Notes: generated by a model not told the origin, from the letters alone. 64,000 nt of DNA from Nostoc sp. KVJ20 (GCF_001712795.1 NZ_KV757607.1:38004-102003), one strand, 5' to 3'; positions 1 through 8,878 are shown, counted from the stretch's first letter. Program-made: numbers and translations.

Positions 1-365
1 ATGATGCTGATTCACGAGATTTTGTTGCTTTTGTATTAGAGCAAGATGGGGCTTTTGTTATTGCGGTATCTTCCGCTTATGAAGCATTACAAACCCTAGC
101 AGAGGTAAAGCTAGATGTGTTAGTCAGCGATATTAGTATGCCCGATATGGATGGCTATATGTTAATACATCAAGTGAGAAATTTGATACCAGAACAAGGT
201 GGACAAATTCCAGCAATTGCCTTGACTGCTTTTGCGAGAAATGATGACCAGCAAGAAGCCTTAAAAGCTGGGTTTCAGATCCATTTACCCAAGCCTCTTA
301 ACCCAGAAGAATTAGTTGCAGCCATTGCTCAACTTCTTGAAATAAAAGTGTCAGAAATTACCTAA
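1..365 (+). CDS. Response-regulator receiver domain, C-terminal end of a gene cut by the window edge (probably a hybrid histidine kinase)
   Basis: The frame is open from the first bases and ends at TAA 363-365, so only the last ~120 residues are visible. They form a CheY-like receiver domain: DADSRDF near the start (the end of the acidic pocket), the phospho-acceptor Asp in VLVSDISMPDMDGY, the Thr switch residue in AIALTAF, and the conserved Lys in HLPKPL. The domain closely resembles the C-terminal receivers of the two other large hybrid kinases in this window (38222-43282 and 58170-62402), which suggests the missing upstream part is a PAS/GAF sensor kinase. An internal ATG exists at 135 and a GTG at 117, but either would truncate the receiver fold, so neither is a credible start. 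Receiver identity is certain from sequence; the kinase part is inference. Confidence 0.85.
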   Translation, partial: DADSRDFVAFVLEQDGAFVIAVSSAYEALQTLAEVKLDVLVSDISMPDMDGYMLIHQVRNLIPEQGGQIPAIALTAFARNDDQQEALKAGFQIHLPKPLNPEELVAAIAQLLEIKVSEIT

Positions 366-597
366 AAAACACTTTTTTACTCCTAATAAAGCACCATCTA
401 TTTTGTACAAATGGACAGTTGCATGAGACAAAACTTGTATCAAGTTGGGTTAATAACTTATAATTCCTGCTAGAACCCGGATAAAGCTACGCTTTTGCTC
501 GCTGCCCCTAATCCCCAGAGGGACTGAGAGTTGAGTGTTTTTACGATGACAGTCGAACTCAATATTACATGTAAACCAAGCAGGTAAGGTAATAACA

Positions 598-1614
598 ATG
601 CTGAAAAACAAGAATATACTGGTAGCAGCTATTATCTGCTTGTGTTTGAGTAATGGGAATACTGTCTTTGCTAAAGATGTTGGCGTTGTTTTATCAAAAA
701 TTCCAAACTCAAATCAAGCAGCACTTCCTCAGAACAAAAACGCAGTTGCTAACTTCGAGCGAGGAGCCAATCTCCAAACACAAGGAGATTTAAAAGGAGC
801 AGAGGCAGCTTTTCGGAAAGCAATTGAACTAGAACCAAAATTTATCCAAGCTTATATTGCTTTGGGAAATACTCTCGACGATCAAGGCAAACTCCAAGAA
901 GCGATCGCACAATATAATAAAGCCATCAGCCTTGATCCTAAGTATCCTCAAGCCCACTTTCACTTAGGAAATGCTCTGTACGATCAAGGCAAACTCCAAG
1001 AAGCGATCGCCCAATATAATCAAGCTATTAGCTTCCATCCGAAGTATGCAGACGCTCACTACTACTTAGGGAACGCTTTGTATGCTCAAGGAAAACCAAC
1101 AGAAGCAGTCGCCGAATATACAGCAGCCATTGCCTTCAATCCGAAAAATTCAGCAGCTTATAACGCCTTGGGAAATGCTCTGTACGCTCAAGGGCAACTA
1201 GAAGAAGCGATCGCTCAGTACAAAAAAGCCATAAGTTTCGCTCCCAAGTATGCAGACGCTCACTATAATTTAGCAAGTGCTTTATACGCTCAAGGAAAAC
1301 CAACAGAAGCAATCGCCGAATATACCCAAGCGATTCGCCTTGATCCGAAACATGCACAAGCTTACACAGGTTTGGCAAATGCGATGGACGATCAAGGCAA
1401 ACCACAAGAAGCGATCGCACATTACAAAAAAGCCATTAGCCTCGTACCCAACGATGCTTATGCTTACTATAATTTGGGCGTCACTTTGGGAAGGCAAGGA
1501 CAACTAGAAGAAGCGATTTTCAATTTCAAAAAAGCCAGAGAGTTATTCCAAGCAGAGGCAAACAAGGAGATGCTTGAGCAAGTTGATCAGCTAATCCAAA
1601 AATTAACGCAATAA
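598..1614 (+). CDS. Secreted tetratricopeptide-repeat (TPR) protein
   Basis: 338 residues. The N-terminus has a Sec-type signal peptide (Lys-rich start, hydrophobic core, cleavage around VFA-KD near residue 26). From about residue 50 to the end there are some eight tandem 34-residue TPR units with the canonical pattern ([28 protein letters not shown]). Several units are nearly identical at nucleotide level, so the array probably expanded by recent duplication. TPR arrays are protein-binding scaffolds; no catalytic domain is present, and a periplasmic or envelope role follows only from the signal peptide. A purine-rich stretch (caggtaagg) lies 11-19 bases before the ATG. The partner is unknown. 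A stretch of GGGGATT heptamers begins directly after the stop codon. Confidence 0.85.
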   Translation: MLKNKNILVAAIICLCLSNGNTVFAKDVGVVLSKIPNSNQAALPQNKNAVANFERGANLQTQGDLKGAEAAFRKAIELEPKFIQAYIALGNTLDDQGKLQEAIAQYNKAISLDPKYPQAHFHLGNALYDQGKLQEAIAQYNQAISFHPKYADAHYYLGNALYAQGKPTEAVAEYTAAIAFNPKNSAAYNALGNALYAQGQLEEAIAQYKKAISFAPKYADAHYNLASALYAQGKPTEAIAEYTQAIRLDPKHAQAYTGLANAMDDQGKPQEAIAHYKKAISLVPNDAYAYYNLGVTLGRQGQLEEAIFNFKKARELFQAEANKEMLEQVDQLIQKLTQ

Positions 1615-1764
1615 GGGGATTGGGGATTGGGGATTGGGGATTGGGGACTGGGAATTGGGGATTGGGGACTGGGAATTGGGGATTGGGAAAGAAGCAGGGG
1701 GAGCAGGGGGAGCAGGGGAAGAATGACAAATGACAAATGACAAATGACAAATGACAAATGACAA
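1615..1764. repeat. Two heptanucleotide tandem arrays (GGGGATT type, then AATGACA type)
   Basis: From 1615 to about 1686 the sequence is made of GGGGATT/GGGGACT/GGGAATT heptamers. After a short G-rich spacer, six AATGACA heptamers run from 1722 to 1763. Both fit the STRR class of heptamer repeats known from heterocyst-forming cyanobacteria. The last AATGACA unit contains the ATG of the downstream cobA-hemD gene. Confidence 0.9.
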
Positions 1765-3353
1765 ATAACAGAGGTAAAGTCTACCTCGTAGGTGCTGGGC
1801 CTGGAGATGCGGCATACCTAACAGTAAAAGCTTACAATCTTTTAGCTACGGCTCAGGTGTTAGTCTACGATGCTTTAGTAGATGGTCAATTATTGCAGTG
1901 CGTACCAGATAATTGCCTAAAGTTAGATGTCGGCAAACGCGGTGGCAAACCCAGTACAGCCCAAGCAGATATTAACAAATTACTGGTAAAACACTGTCTA
2001 CAAGGAAAACAAATTGTACGACTCAAATCAGGTGATCCGTTGATTTTTGGGCGTTGCGCTTCCGAAATTGAAGCGTTGAAAGCATCCGGTTGTGATTTTG
2101 AACTAGTACCAGGAATTTCCTCAGCCCTTGCAGCACCTTTGTTAGCAGGAATTCCCCTGACAGATCCAGTTTTAAGCCGCTGTTTTGCAGTATTTACAGC
2201 TCACGAACCAGAGGTTTTAGATTGGGAGGCACTGTCACGCTTAGAGACACTGGTAATTTTGATGGGAGGGCAACATCTACCAGAGATTGTACATAAACTG
2301 GTGCGACACGGGCGATCGCACTTAACACCTATTGCCATCATCCGTTGGGCAGGAACTCCCGATCAACAAATTTGGACAGCGCAACTGGGCAATATTTTGG
2401 AACAAACCACCGGATTATCCCTTTCTCCGGCGGTAATTGTGATTGGTGAAGTTGTTGGGCTACGCAAGTACTTACAACCTGAGAAAATAGATTGTCAGGA
2501 TTTAACTACAGCCAAAACTCCTAGCCTCCCTGCTATGTCAAGCAACTTCTCCCTCTCTCCCCTTCCCCTTACTGGTAAAACAATCTTGGTAACACGTTCA
2601 GTTGGCCAATCGAGTCAATTTGGCGATCGCCTCATCGCATCAGGTGCAACAGTCATCGAAATGCCTACCTTAGAAATCGGCCCACCTTCGTGTTGGGAAG
2701 CTTTGGATAATGCGATCGCTCATTTATCTGACTTCGACTGGTTAATTCTCACTTCTACCAACGGCATAGACTACTTTTTTGAAAGGTTAGTCACCCAAGG
2801 TAAAGATACCCGTGCTTTAGCTGGCGTCAAAATTGCCGTTGTTGGTGAGAAAACAGCCCAAGGTCTTAAACAACGCTCTCTTCAAGCAGATTTTATTCCC
2901 CCCAACTTTGTCGCCGATTCTTTAGTGGAAAATTTTCCAGAGAAACTGGATGGTAAGAAGGTTTTATTTCCCAGAGTTGAAAGCGGCGGAAGAGAAATTT
3001 TGGTTCAGGAATTAACTCTCAAGGGAGCAAAGGTGATAGAAGTTGCGGCATATCAATCTTGTTGTCCTAATGGTATTCCAGATGCGGCAAAGTTAGCTCT
3101 CCAAAACCGCCAGGTAGATGTAATTACTTTTGCTAGTTCTAAAACTGTACAATTTTTCTGTCAACTTACTAACAATATATTTTCCAACAACTCTGATCCT
3201 AGCCCATTCTTAGAAGAAGTTTGTATTGCCTCTATCGGCCCCCAAACCTCCAAAACTTGCCATTCTTTATTTGGGCGTGTGGACATAGAAGCTGAAGAAT
3301 ATACTTTAGACGGTTTAACCCAAGCACTGATTACATGGGCAACCAATTCTTAG
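1758..3353 (+). CDS. cobA-hemD: Uroporphyrinogen-III C-methyltransferase / uroporphyrinogen-III synthase fusion
   Basis: 531 residues with two enzymes in one chain. Residues ~1-245 are the SAM-dependent methyltransferase (SUMT): VGAGPGDAAYLTVKA near the N-terminus, RLKSGDPLIFGR, and VPGISSALAAPLLAGIPLT. It makes precorrin-2, the branch to sirohaem and cobalamin. Residues ~270-531 after a Ser/Pro-rich linker are HemD (ILVTRSVGQSSQFGDRL; LTSTNGIDYFFERL), which cyclises hydroxymethylbilane to uroporphyrinogen III. Such CobA-HemD fusions are known in several bacteria. The start ATG at 1758 lies inside the last unit of an AATGACA heptamer array; the protein homology begins at once (GKVYLVGAG), so this start is likely. 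No Shine-Dalgarno sequence is visible because the repeat occupies that place. Confidence 0.92.
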   Translation: MTNNRGKVYLVGAGPGDAAYLTVKAYNLLATAQVLVYDALVDGQLLQCVPDNCLKLDVGKRGGKPSTAQADINKLLVKHCLQGKQIVRLKSGDPLIFGRCASEIEALKASGCDFELVPGISSALAAPLLAGIPLTDPVLSRCFAVFTAHEPEVLDWEALSRLETLVILMGGQHLPEIVHKLVRHGRSHLTPIAIIRWAGTPDQQIWTAQLGNILEQTTGLSLSPAVIVIGEVVGLRKYLQPEKIDCQDLTTAKTPSLPAMSSNFSLSPLPLTGKTILVTRSVGQSSQFGDRLIASGATVIEMPTLEIGPPSCWEALDNAIAHLSDFDWLILTSTNGIDYFFERLVTQGKDTRALAGVKIAVVGEKTAQGLKQRSLQADFIPPNFVADSLVENFPEKLDGKKVLFPRVESGGREILVQELTLKGAKVIEVAAYQSCCPNGIPDAAKLALQNRQVDVITFASSKTVQFFCQLTNNIFSNNSDPSPFLEEVCIASIGPQTSKTCHSLFGRVDIEAEEYTLDGLTQALITWATNS

Positions 3354-3395
3354 AGGATGTTTGAAAAGTCCTCTTGTCGGTATCAAAAATTTTAC

Positions 3396-3482
3396 ATCCC
3401 CCTAAATCCACCGATAAATTGAGGGACTTTGATTCCGGTTCCCCCTTTTTAAGGGGAGCTAGTGGGGAGCTAGGGGGGATCT
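3396..3482. repeat. Intergenic palindromic repeat (CCCCCTAA...TTAGGGGG type)
   Basis: The ends ATCCCCCTA (3396-3404) and TAGGGGGGAT (3471-3480) are inverted repeats. Inside is a second G/C-rich hairpin (CCCCCTTTTTAAGGGG). The same type of sequence recurs near 23041-23163, 29420-29610 and 63893-63948. It is not coding. Confidence 0.7.
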
Positions 3483-3550
3483 AAAAGTACCTAAAGTCAC
3501 AGCGAAACACTTGTTCATTCAACCTCTGAGATGAGAGAGCAGACGAGAAT

Positions 3551-3610
3551 AACAAATGACCAATGACCAATGACCAATGACAAATAACAAATGACAAATG
3601 ACAAATGACA
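3551..3610. repeat. AATGACA/AATGACC heptamer array upstream of coaE
   Basis: About eight consecutive heptamers (AATGACC, AATGACA, AATAACA variants). The last unit carries the coaE start ATG at 3605, the same arrangement as in front of cobA-hemD. Confidence 0.88.
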
Positions 3611-4201
3611 AAACATATAATCGGCTTAACTGGCGGTATTGCTACAGGCAAAACCACCGTCACAAATTATTTGGCTAGCGCTTATAACCTGCCGATTTTG
3701 GATGCAGATATTTATGCTAGAGACGCAGTAGCTTTAGGTTCGCCGATTCTGGGTGCGATCGCTCAACGTTACGGCGAACAAATTTTACTAGCAGATGGCA
3801 GCCTCAACCGCCAAAAGTTAGGCGAAGTTATCTTTAATTGTCAAGATGAACGCAACTGGATAGATGATTTGATTCATCCTTATGTGCGCGATCGCTTCCT
3901 CACAGCAATTGCCCAATCTTCCTCACAAACACTGGTGTTAGTAGTGCCTCTCTTATTTGAAGCGGGAATGACTGATTTGGTTACAGAAATTTGGGTAGTG
4001 CATTGTTCCCAAGAGCAACAACTACAAAGATTGATACAAAGAAACCATTTAAATAGAGAACAAGCAGAAGCCAGGATCAACAGCCAATTATCTATCGAAG
4101 AAAAAGTTGCTCATGCAGATGTCGTTTTAGATAACTCCTCTACCCTAGAATTACTACTGAAACAGGTAGATGTAGTCCTAAAAACCAGGAATGGAGACTA
4201 A
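3605..4201 (+). CDS. coaE: Dephospho-CoA kinase
   Basis: 198 residues, the usual length for CoaE, which phosphorylates dephospho-CoA with ATP in the last step of coenzyme A synthesis. Visible features are the P-loop GLTGGIATGKTT at residues ~7-18, the LDADIYARDAV segment that binds substrate, HPYVRDRF, LVVPLLFEAGM, and the lid region with QLQRLIQRN and AEARINSQLS. The start ATG (3605) is in the last heptamer of an AATGACA array and no ribosome-binding site is evident. It stands alone, downstream of cobA-hemD on the same strand but 250 bp away with a palindromic repeat between. The C-terminus is complete. Confidence 0.93.
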   Translation: MTKHIIGLTGGIATGKTTVTNYLASAYNLPILDADIYARDAVALGSPILGAIAQRYGEQILLADGSLNRQKLGEVIFNCQDERNWIDDLIHPYVRDRFLTAIAQSSSQTLVLVVPLLFEAGMTDLVTEIWVVHCSQEQQLQRLIQRNHLNREQAEARINSQLSIEEKVAHADVVLDNSSTLELLLKQVDVVLKTRNGD

Positions 4202-4602
4202 AGTCTATTTATCTTAAAAAGATACATAGACGACATTCTTAAGACATAAAACATTTATAAATTAATATTATATTTTTAACAAAAAAACACTCATATCTGA
4301 CCAAATATTGTTCAATAATTCGGTGATTTTACAGTTGAATCTGCGGTTCCCAGTACTGTAAATTTAAGTGAATAGTAAAACAATAGCTGCCATAACATCT
4401 GGTGTTGTATGAAATACTGAAGATTAAAGGTAACAAACTAGTCAATAATATGAAAAATAGTGAACTTTTACCTAAAAAACAGCATCATCATGACATCAAT
4501 AGTTTATCTTACAGAAGATCCATTTAGTATCAATTAAACATTAATATCTCAGAATTAAGTCTTAAACAAACTGACTTTTGAATTATTAGGTCTATTTTTC
4601 AC
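4202..4602. other. Intergenic, AT-rich, no feature recognised
   Basis: About 400 bp between coaE and a small hypothetical gene. It is AT-rich with stops in all frames and no convincing hairpin terminator or HIP1 site; I see nothing to annotate. Confidence 0.5.
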
Positions 4603-4638
4603 TTGTTTTTAAGTGCCTTCTCTTCAATCAGAACAGGT

Positions 4639-4944
4639 ATGAACTTAAGTTTTAGTTTTTTAAATAAGTTATCTTTGGTTAGCTTTCCAGCTAATCCATT
4701 AAAACAAAAGAATAAAATCCATGATTATACCCAACAAGTTTGGGGAAGTGACTACGTATTTGAGCGCCTTAATGAAGGAATGATCGGTTACATGACTGGA
4801 GTCGGCAAAGGTATTAAACCCTGCGATCGCATTATCTTACGAGAAGGTTGTGAATCTTATCAATATCAAGTTGAAGAAGTTGATTACTACTCCGATCCGT
4901 CTGATATGTGGATAGCTTTACTGAAACAAATACCGATTGACTAA
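4639..4944 (+). CDS. Small conserved-looking hypothetical protein
   Basis: 101 residues from ATG 4639 (an upstream in-frame TTG at 4603 would add 12 residues). I do not recognise a family. The middle and C-terminal part looks like a compact soluble domain: YVFERLNEGMIGYMTGVGKG, then a GIKPCDRIILREG segment reminiscent of small SH3-like or SpoVT-like barrels, then an acidic YQVEEVDYYSDPSDMW stretch. A HIP1-like GCGATCGC lies in the coding part (CDRI). No signal peptide. The reading frame has cyanobacterial codon use and ends just before a convergent gene. Function unknown. Confidence 0.55.
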   Translation: MNLSFSFLNKLSLVSFPANPLKQKNKIHDYTQQVWGSDYVFERLNEGMIGYMTGVGKGIKPCDRIILREGCESYQYQVEEVDYYSDPSDMWIALLKQIPID

Positions 4945-5024
4945 ATATCAAAGTCAACCAGTTATTTAAATTATAAATGTGAAAATTCTTCTTCTCTTGC
5001 TAGATAATAAGAGAAGTCAGTTAT

Positions 5025-6428
5025 CTATTTTAAATTTATCAAAAAATGAGCTATTAAAGTATTCCTTTCGTAGGATAGCAAGTAAAGATGCAAAAGATTT
5101 GGGTTATTTTTATCAAGGTGCATTACTGTACCATCTACCGCTAAATGGTGATGATCTATCCAACGCTCTTGTGAATCTAGTAAAAAACTGAAGTAAGGGC
5201 TGACATCTGGATGATTTTTTGTTAATTCATCGTAGCTTTGATAAAAAGGAGGTATCCCAATTCCCATTGGCATATATAAGCCGTTAGGATACTCTTGTAC
5301 AGTCAATTGAGGGAGTGTTTTGAGATCAATCCCACTAATGAATAATTTATTTTGTTCACTAGTCTTAGTATCTGTGAATAGTAACTCAATTTCCTGTAAA
5401 TTTTGTTCAACACCAATCGGTTTAATGTTCCTTAAAATAGCTTTATCAAATTTGCCTATTCTCCAGTATTGATTTCCCCAAGGCTTATTTTGATCATAAA
5501 ATCCTGGTGGTCGAAAACTTGCAAATTTAATTTCCTTTTTAGGGTCGTAAAAATCTCCCCATTTTGTGACATTAGTCGCTAGCGTAGTTCTAACTTTTCT
5601 ACCTTGCTCTCCCGATACAATTATCCTTTCGTCTAGGGGGAACTGAGTAGCGACTTCTTTTTCATCAATTATATTTCTCAGAAGATTAGTCTTTAATATT
5701 GTGCCACTTGGGTCTTGCCAGTGTTCTAATTTCCACCAATGCTTCCAATAGGAAATATTATTAATTTTTTCAAAAATATTTTTGTAATGTCCCATCGGAA
5801 AGGTAAACCAACTTTGATAATAAAGAGATTTGTTACCATCCTCTTTAGTGAAAAGCAAAATTTCCCAAAATCCGGCATTTAAGCAATTATTAGCCAAAGC
5901 AACCTCTACGAGATTTTGCTTTTCAAAACCATCTCCTCCAACAATTTCTAGATTTTTGGAATTAGCGGGAAAACTAACCTGTTGTCTATTCCACTCCCGG
6001 TCTGTAAAAGCAATTATTTCTAATCCTTGATCTTTTTTAACCCATTCGGGTGCTTTTGGGACTAATAGCTCTAAATCAACATTTTTTATAATGATTTGTG
6101 CCGTTTTGTTGTCTGTTGGCTCAAGCACAAAATCAAAATGCGTATCATCTCTCTTAATAATTGTTAATTTTCTATTGGAATATCTTTGAAAGTTTTTGCC
6201 TAGAGGTGCGGGATTAACTGGATAATCGACATTCGATAATTCTTGTAGTTTTAGAGTCATCTTGTCATCAAATTTATATCTGGACTTAAACCAGAAACCA
6301 CCTATTCCCAGCAAACCAAGGCATAAAATAAGGGTACTGAATAAAATTTGTTTCTTCGTGACTCTAAAATTAGCTTTGCCAAATCGGGAAATGCCTGCAT
6401 TTTTTTCCTTCGCAGAATTATTTTTCAT
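5025..6428 (-). CDS. Hypothetical membrane-anchored protein
   Basis: 467 residues on the minus strand. The N-terminus is basic (MKNNSAKEKN...TKKQ), followed by one hydrophobic segment at ~28-47 (ILFSTLILCLGLLGIGGFWF), so it is probably a single-pass protein with a large extracytoplasmic domain. The rest is rich in aromatic residues (YYQSWFTFPMGHY, YWKHWWKLEHWQDPSG, GNQYWRIGKF) and ends with SQERWIDHHHLAVDGTVMHLD. I do not recognise the family or any catalytic motif. It stands alone, convergent with the small gene at 4639, and is immediately followed by a decayed TnpB element. Several short frames on the opposite strand are shadows. Confidence 0.7.
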   Translation of the reverse strand: MKNNSAKEKNAGISRFGKANFRVTKKQILFSTLILCLGLLGIGGFWFKSRYKFDDKMTLKLQELSNVDYPVNPAPLGKNFQRYSNRKLTIIKRDDTHFDFVLEPTDNKTAQIIIKNVDLELLVPKAPEWVKKDQGLEIIAFTDREWNRQQVSFPANSKNLEIVGGDGFEKQNLVEVALANNCLNAGFWEILLFTKEDGNKSLYYQSWFTFPMGHYKNIFEKINNISYWKHWWKLEHWQDPSGTILKTNLLRNIIDEKEVATQFPLDERIIVSGEQGRKVRTTLATNVTKWGDFYDPKKEIKFASFRPPGFYDQNKPWGNQYWRIGKFDKAILRNIKPIGVEQNLQEIELLFTDTKTSEQNKLFISGIDLKTLPQLTVQEYPNGLYMPMGIGIPPFYQSYDELTKNHPDVSPYFSFLLDSQERWIDHHHLAVDGTVMHLDKNNPNLLHLYLLSYERNTLIAHFLINLK

Positions 6429-6445
6429 TAGACAAATTTATTTTT

Positions 6446-6491
6446 ATCAGAAAAATGGGTTTAAAACCCCGTGCTTCTAGCACGGCTTTGA
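6446..6491 (+). repeat. Left-end-like hairpin of an IS200/IS605-type element
   Basis: The sequence TTATCAGAAAAATGGG is followed by GTTTAAAACCCC and the hairpin CCGTGCTT-CTA-GCACGGC. It lies about 45 bp before a degenerate tnpB, where IS605-family elements have a subterminal hairpin. The same module recurs alone at 7554-7598. Confidence 0.65.
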
Positions 6492-6535
6492 TTTGCTAGG
6501 TTTACCTCTTCCAGTAAATGTGTTAAAGTCCTGGA

Positions 6536-7289
6536 ATGCTAACCATGAATTACCGCTACAGAATCTATCCAAACATCACTCAGGAACAATCACTTTTTGA
6601 CTGGATGGATGTTTGTTGTGTTGCCTATAACTACGGACTGCGAGAAATTAAGGATTGGTGTAATAGCCGGAAATGCATGGTTGATAGATGCTCTATCAGT
6701 CATGAATACATTATGGCTGCGGATGCTTCTTTCCCTAGCGAAGTAAAGCAACTTAACGCTTTACCAAAAGCTAAAAAGGCATTCAATTGCTAGACTTCAT
6801 CACACGATTGACAACACTCGCAAAGATTTTCACTTCAAACAAGCTCACGCCCTTTGTGATGCTGGTGATATGGTCTTCATGGAAGACTTGGATTACCGGA
6901 CTTTGGCTAAAGGGATGCTGGGCAAACAGATGCTTGACGTGGGGTTTGGACAGTTCCGAAACATCACCAAGTATGTTTGTTGGAAGCGTGGTAAATTCTT
7001 CGGTGAAGTCAATGCTAGGGGGACTTCTCAACAATGTCCTGAGTGTGGTGCAGAAGTTAAAAAAGACTTGAGTGTTAGAGTGCATCATTGTCTTAGTTGC
7101 AATTACATTACAGATCGTGACGTAGCCAGTGGGCAAGTAATTAGAAACAGAGGAATAGAACTGATTAGTACGGCGGGGCACGTCGGAATTCAAAATGCCT
7201 ATGCAGACGGTTTGCCGGGGATTGGGGAAACTCAGTCTAGGTCAAAGTCGAAAACCCGCAAGGGAGTAACTAGGAAGTCTAAGAAGTGA
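6536..7289 (+). pseudogene. tnpB: Decayed tnpB (IS200/IS605 family RNA-guided nuclease) with a large internal deletion
   Basis: The first 85 codons (MNYRYRIYPNITQEQSLFDWMDVCCVAYNYGL) are the helix-turn-helix start of TnpB. The frame then shifts near 6790 and continues to 7289 with the C-terminal half: LHHTIDNTRKDFHFKQAHAL, VFMEDLD (the catalytic Glu of the RuvC site), the zinc finger CPECG...HHCLSC and TDRDVASG with the last catalytic Asp. The central region, including the first RuvC Asp, is missing: about 250 residues remain of the usual ~400. The product cannot be a working nuclease. The C-terminus is basic (KSKTRKGVTRKSKK), as in intact TnpB. No tnpA is present nearby, so this was a tnpB-only element. 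Confidence 0.88.
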
Positions 7290-7330
7290 TTCTTAGAAGC
7301 TCCGCACCTTCAGGTCGGAGTCATGTCACC
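7290..7330 (+). repeat. Right end of the TnpB element (omega-RNA-like 3' hairpin)
   Basis: Directly after the tnpB stop is the hairpin CTCCGCACC-TTC-AGGTCGGAG followed by TCATGTCACC. TnpB elements end with such structured sequence, which is also the scaffold of the omega RNA guide. Confidence 0.6.
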
Positions 7331-7478
7331 AGAATGCTGCTTAATAGCATACTGTTTCATGCAACTGATTCCTTATTTTTCTAGGGAAAGGTCACATTAT
7401 TAAACAATTACCTGGAATGAAGGGGTTTAATGCCTATTTCCTGCGGATGCGGAATGCTACGTCTCTCTTAGAACGAAA

Positions 7479-7519
7479 ATTGCTCCTCTTGTGGTTTCCC
7501 CAAGAGGAGCAATTTTTTG
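7479..7519 (+). terminator. Strong intrinsic terminator without an obvious gene
   Basis: A 12-bp perfect stem (ATTGCTCCTCTT / AAGAGGAGCAAT, 7479-7490 and 7502-7513) with an 11-nt loop is followed by TTTTTT. Upstream is only the remnant transposon and about 140 bp of unannotated sequence, so it may end an unrecognised small RNA or serve the old element. Confidence 0.75.
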
Positions 7520-7553
7520 CGCTTAAGTTTTAATCAGGGTCTAAGCTCGACTT

Positions 7554-7598
7554 TATCCGAAAAATAGGTTTAAAACCCCGTGCTTCCAGCACGGCTTT
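7554..7598 (+). repeat. Solitary second copy of the IS605-type end hairpin
   Basis: TTATCCGAAAAATAGG, then GTTTAAAACCCC and the hairpin CCGTGCTT-CC-AGCACGGC match the module at 6446-6491 with few changes. No tnpB follows, so it is either a relic of another copy or a duplicated end. Confidence 0.65.
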
Positions 7599-7628
7599 AA
7601 AGTAATGAGTAAGGAGTGGATGAAAAAC

Positions 7629-7738
7629 GGGTATTTACTTATTACTTATTACTTATTACTTATTAATTATTACTTATTACTTATTACTCATTACTTATTA
7701 CTTATTACTTATTACTCATTACTTATTACTCATTACTC
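7629..7738. repeat. TTACTTA/TTACTCA heptamer array
   Basis: About fifteen consecutive heptamers of the TTACTTA type with TTACTCA and TTAATTA variants. A short open frame through it (7605-7814) encodes a Leu/Ile/Tyr repeat and is not a gene. Directly after comes a G/C-rich dispersed repeat (7751-7812, GACGCCGCGCGAACGGGAAC). Confidence 0.9.
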
Positions 7739-7897
7739 CAGAATCACAGTGCGTACCCTTCTCCTGACGGAGACGCCGCGCGAACGGGAACGCCAAGGGC
7801 GAACACGGCGGTGAGGATGTCAACCATTTTTTTCGCAACGCGATCGCATAAATAATTAATGCCTGATAATTAATAAGGCAATCTACACAGAGCAAAA

Positions 7898-8878
7898 ATG
7901 CAGACTCTCCAAAAACTCTTCCTCCCAAGCATGGGCTGTGGGACTTGGGCCTGGGGCAATCAACTGCTTTGGGGATATGACGAAAGCATGGATGACCAAT
8001 TGCAAGCCGTCTTTAACCTTTGTGTAAGCAACGGTGTAACTTTATTTGATACAGGTGATTCCTATGGAACTGGGAGATTGAATGGTCGCAGTGAGTTACT
8101 CCTGGGACGATTCAACCGAGAATATGTAGGTTCAGACAAAGACAATATTTGTATTGCTACTAAGCTTGCTGCTTACCCGTGGAGATGGACACGCCAATCA
8201 ATGGTAAGGGCTTGTAAGTCATCTGCTCAACGCCTGGGAAGAAATGTTGATTTGGTACAGATGCACTGGTCTACAGCGAATTATGCCCCTTGGCAAGAAG
8301 AAGGGCTGTTAGATGGTCTTGCCGATGTATATGAGCAAGGACTGGTCAAGGGAGTGGGACTATCCAATTATGGGCCGAAACGACTTAGGAAAGTGCAGAA
8401 AAAGTTTGCTGAACGAGGCGTTCCGATTGCAACTTTGCAAGTTCAATACTCTTTGTTGTCTACATATCCTGTCACTCAACTCAAGCTCAAAGACCTTTGT
8501 GATGAGTTGGGAATTAAATTGATTGCCTACAGCCCTCTCGCTTTGGGAATACTAACAGGAAAATACTCTGAGCAAGGCCCTTTGCCCAAAGGCATCCGAG
8601 GTCTGCTATTTAGACAGATATTACCAGGAATGCGATCGCTGTTGGGATGTTTGCGAGAGGTGGCACAGTCTAGAAACAAAACCATGTCACAGGTAGCAAT
8701 TAATTGGTGCATCTCTAAAGGAACCATTCCCATCCCTGGAGCCAAGAGCGTCGAACAAGCGAGGGAGAATCTTGGTGCGTTGGGTTGGCAATTAGACGCC
8801 AGTGAGATTGCAGAGTTGGACAGTGCAGCGGCAAATGCCGACAAAAAAATGGTACAAAATATCTTTCAAACTAAGTAA
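7898..8878 (+). CDS. Aldo/keto reductase family oxidoreductase
   Basis: 326 residues, the normal length for this NAD(P)H-dependent TIM-barrel family. The active-site block FDTGDSYGTGRLNGRSE (~residues 49-65) supplies the catalytic Asp and Tyr; CIATKLA holds the Lys; LVQMHWS the His. The cofactor-binding end is also intact: IAYSPLALGILTGKY and TIPIPGAKSVEQARENLGALGW. Homologues reduce aldehydes and ketones; the substrate cannot be told from sequence. The ATG at 7898 has no clear Shine-Dalgarno. It stands alone between repeats. Confidence 0.9.
   Translation: MQTLQKLFLPSMGCGTWAWGNQLLWGYDESMDDQLQAVFNLCVSNGVTLFDTGDSYGTGRLNGRSELLLGRFNREYVGSDKDNICIATKLAAYPWRWTRQSMVRACKSSAQRLGRNVDLVQMHWSTANYAPWQEEGLLDGLADVYEQGLVKGVGLSNYGPKRLRKVQKKFAERGVPIATLQVQYSLLSTYPVTQLKLKDLCDELGIKLIAYSPLALGILTGKYSEQGPLPKGIRGLLFRQILPGMRSLLGCLREVAQSRNKTMSQVAINWCISKGTIPIPGAKSVEQARENLGALGWQLDASEIAELDSAAANADKKMVQNIFQTK

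Noticed and set aside
4979..5191. 70-codon plus-strand frame
   Set aside because: It lies over the 3' end of the well-formed 467-residue minus-strand gene and starts without a ribosome-binding site.
7605..7814. Open frame through the TTACTTA array
   Set aside because: It encodes only repeated Leu/Tyr/Ile from heptamers; a repeat artefact.
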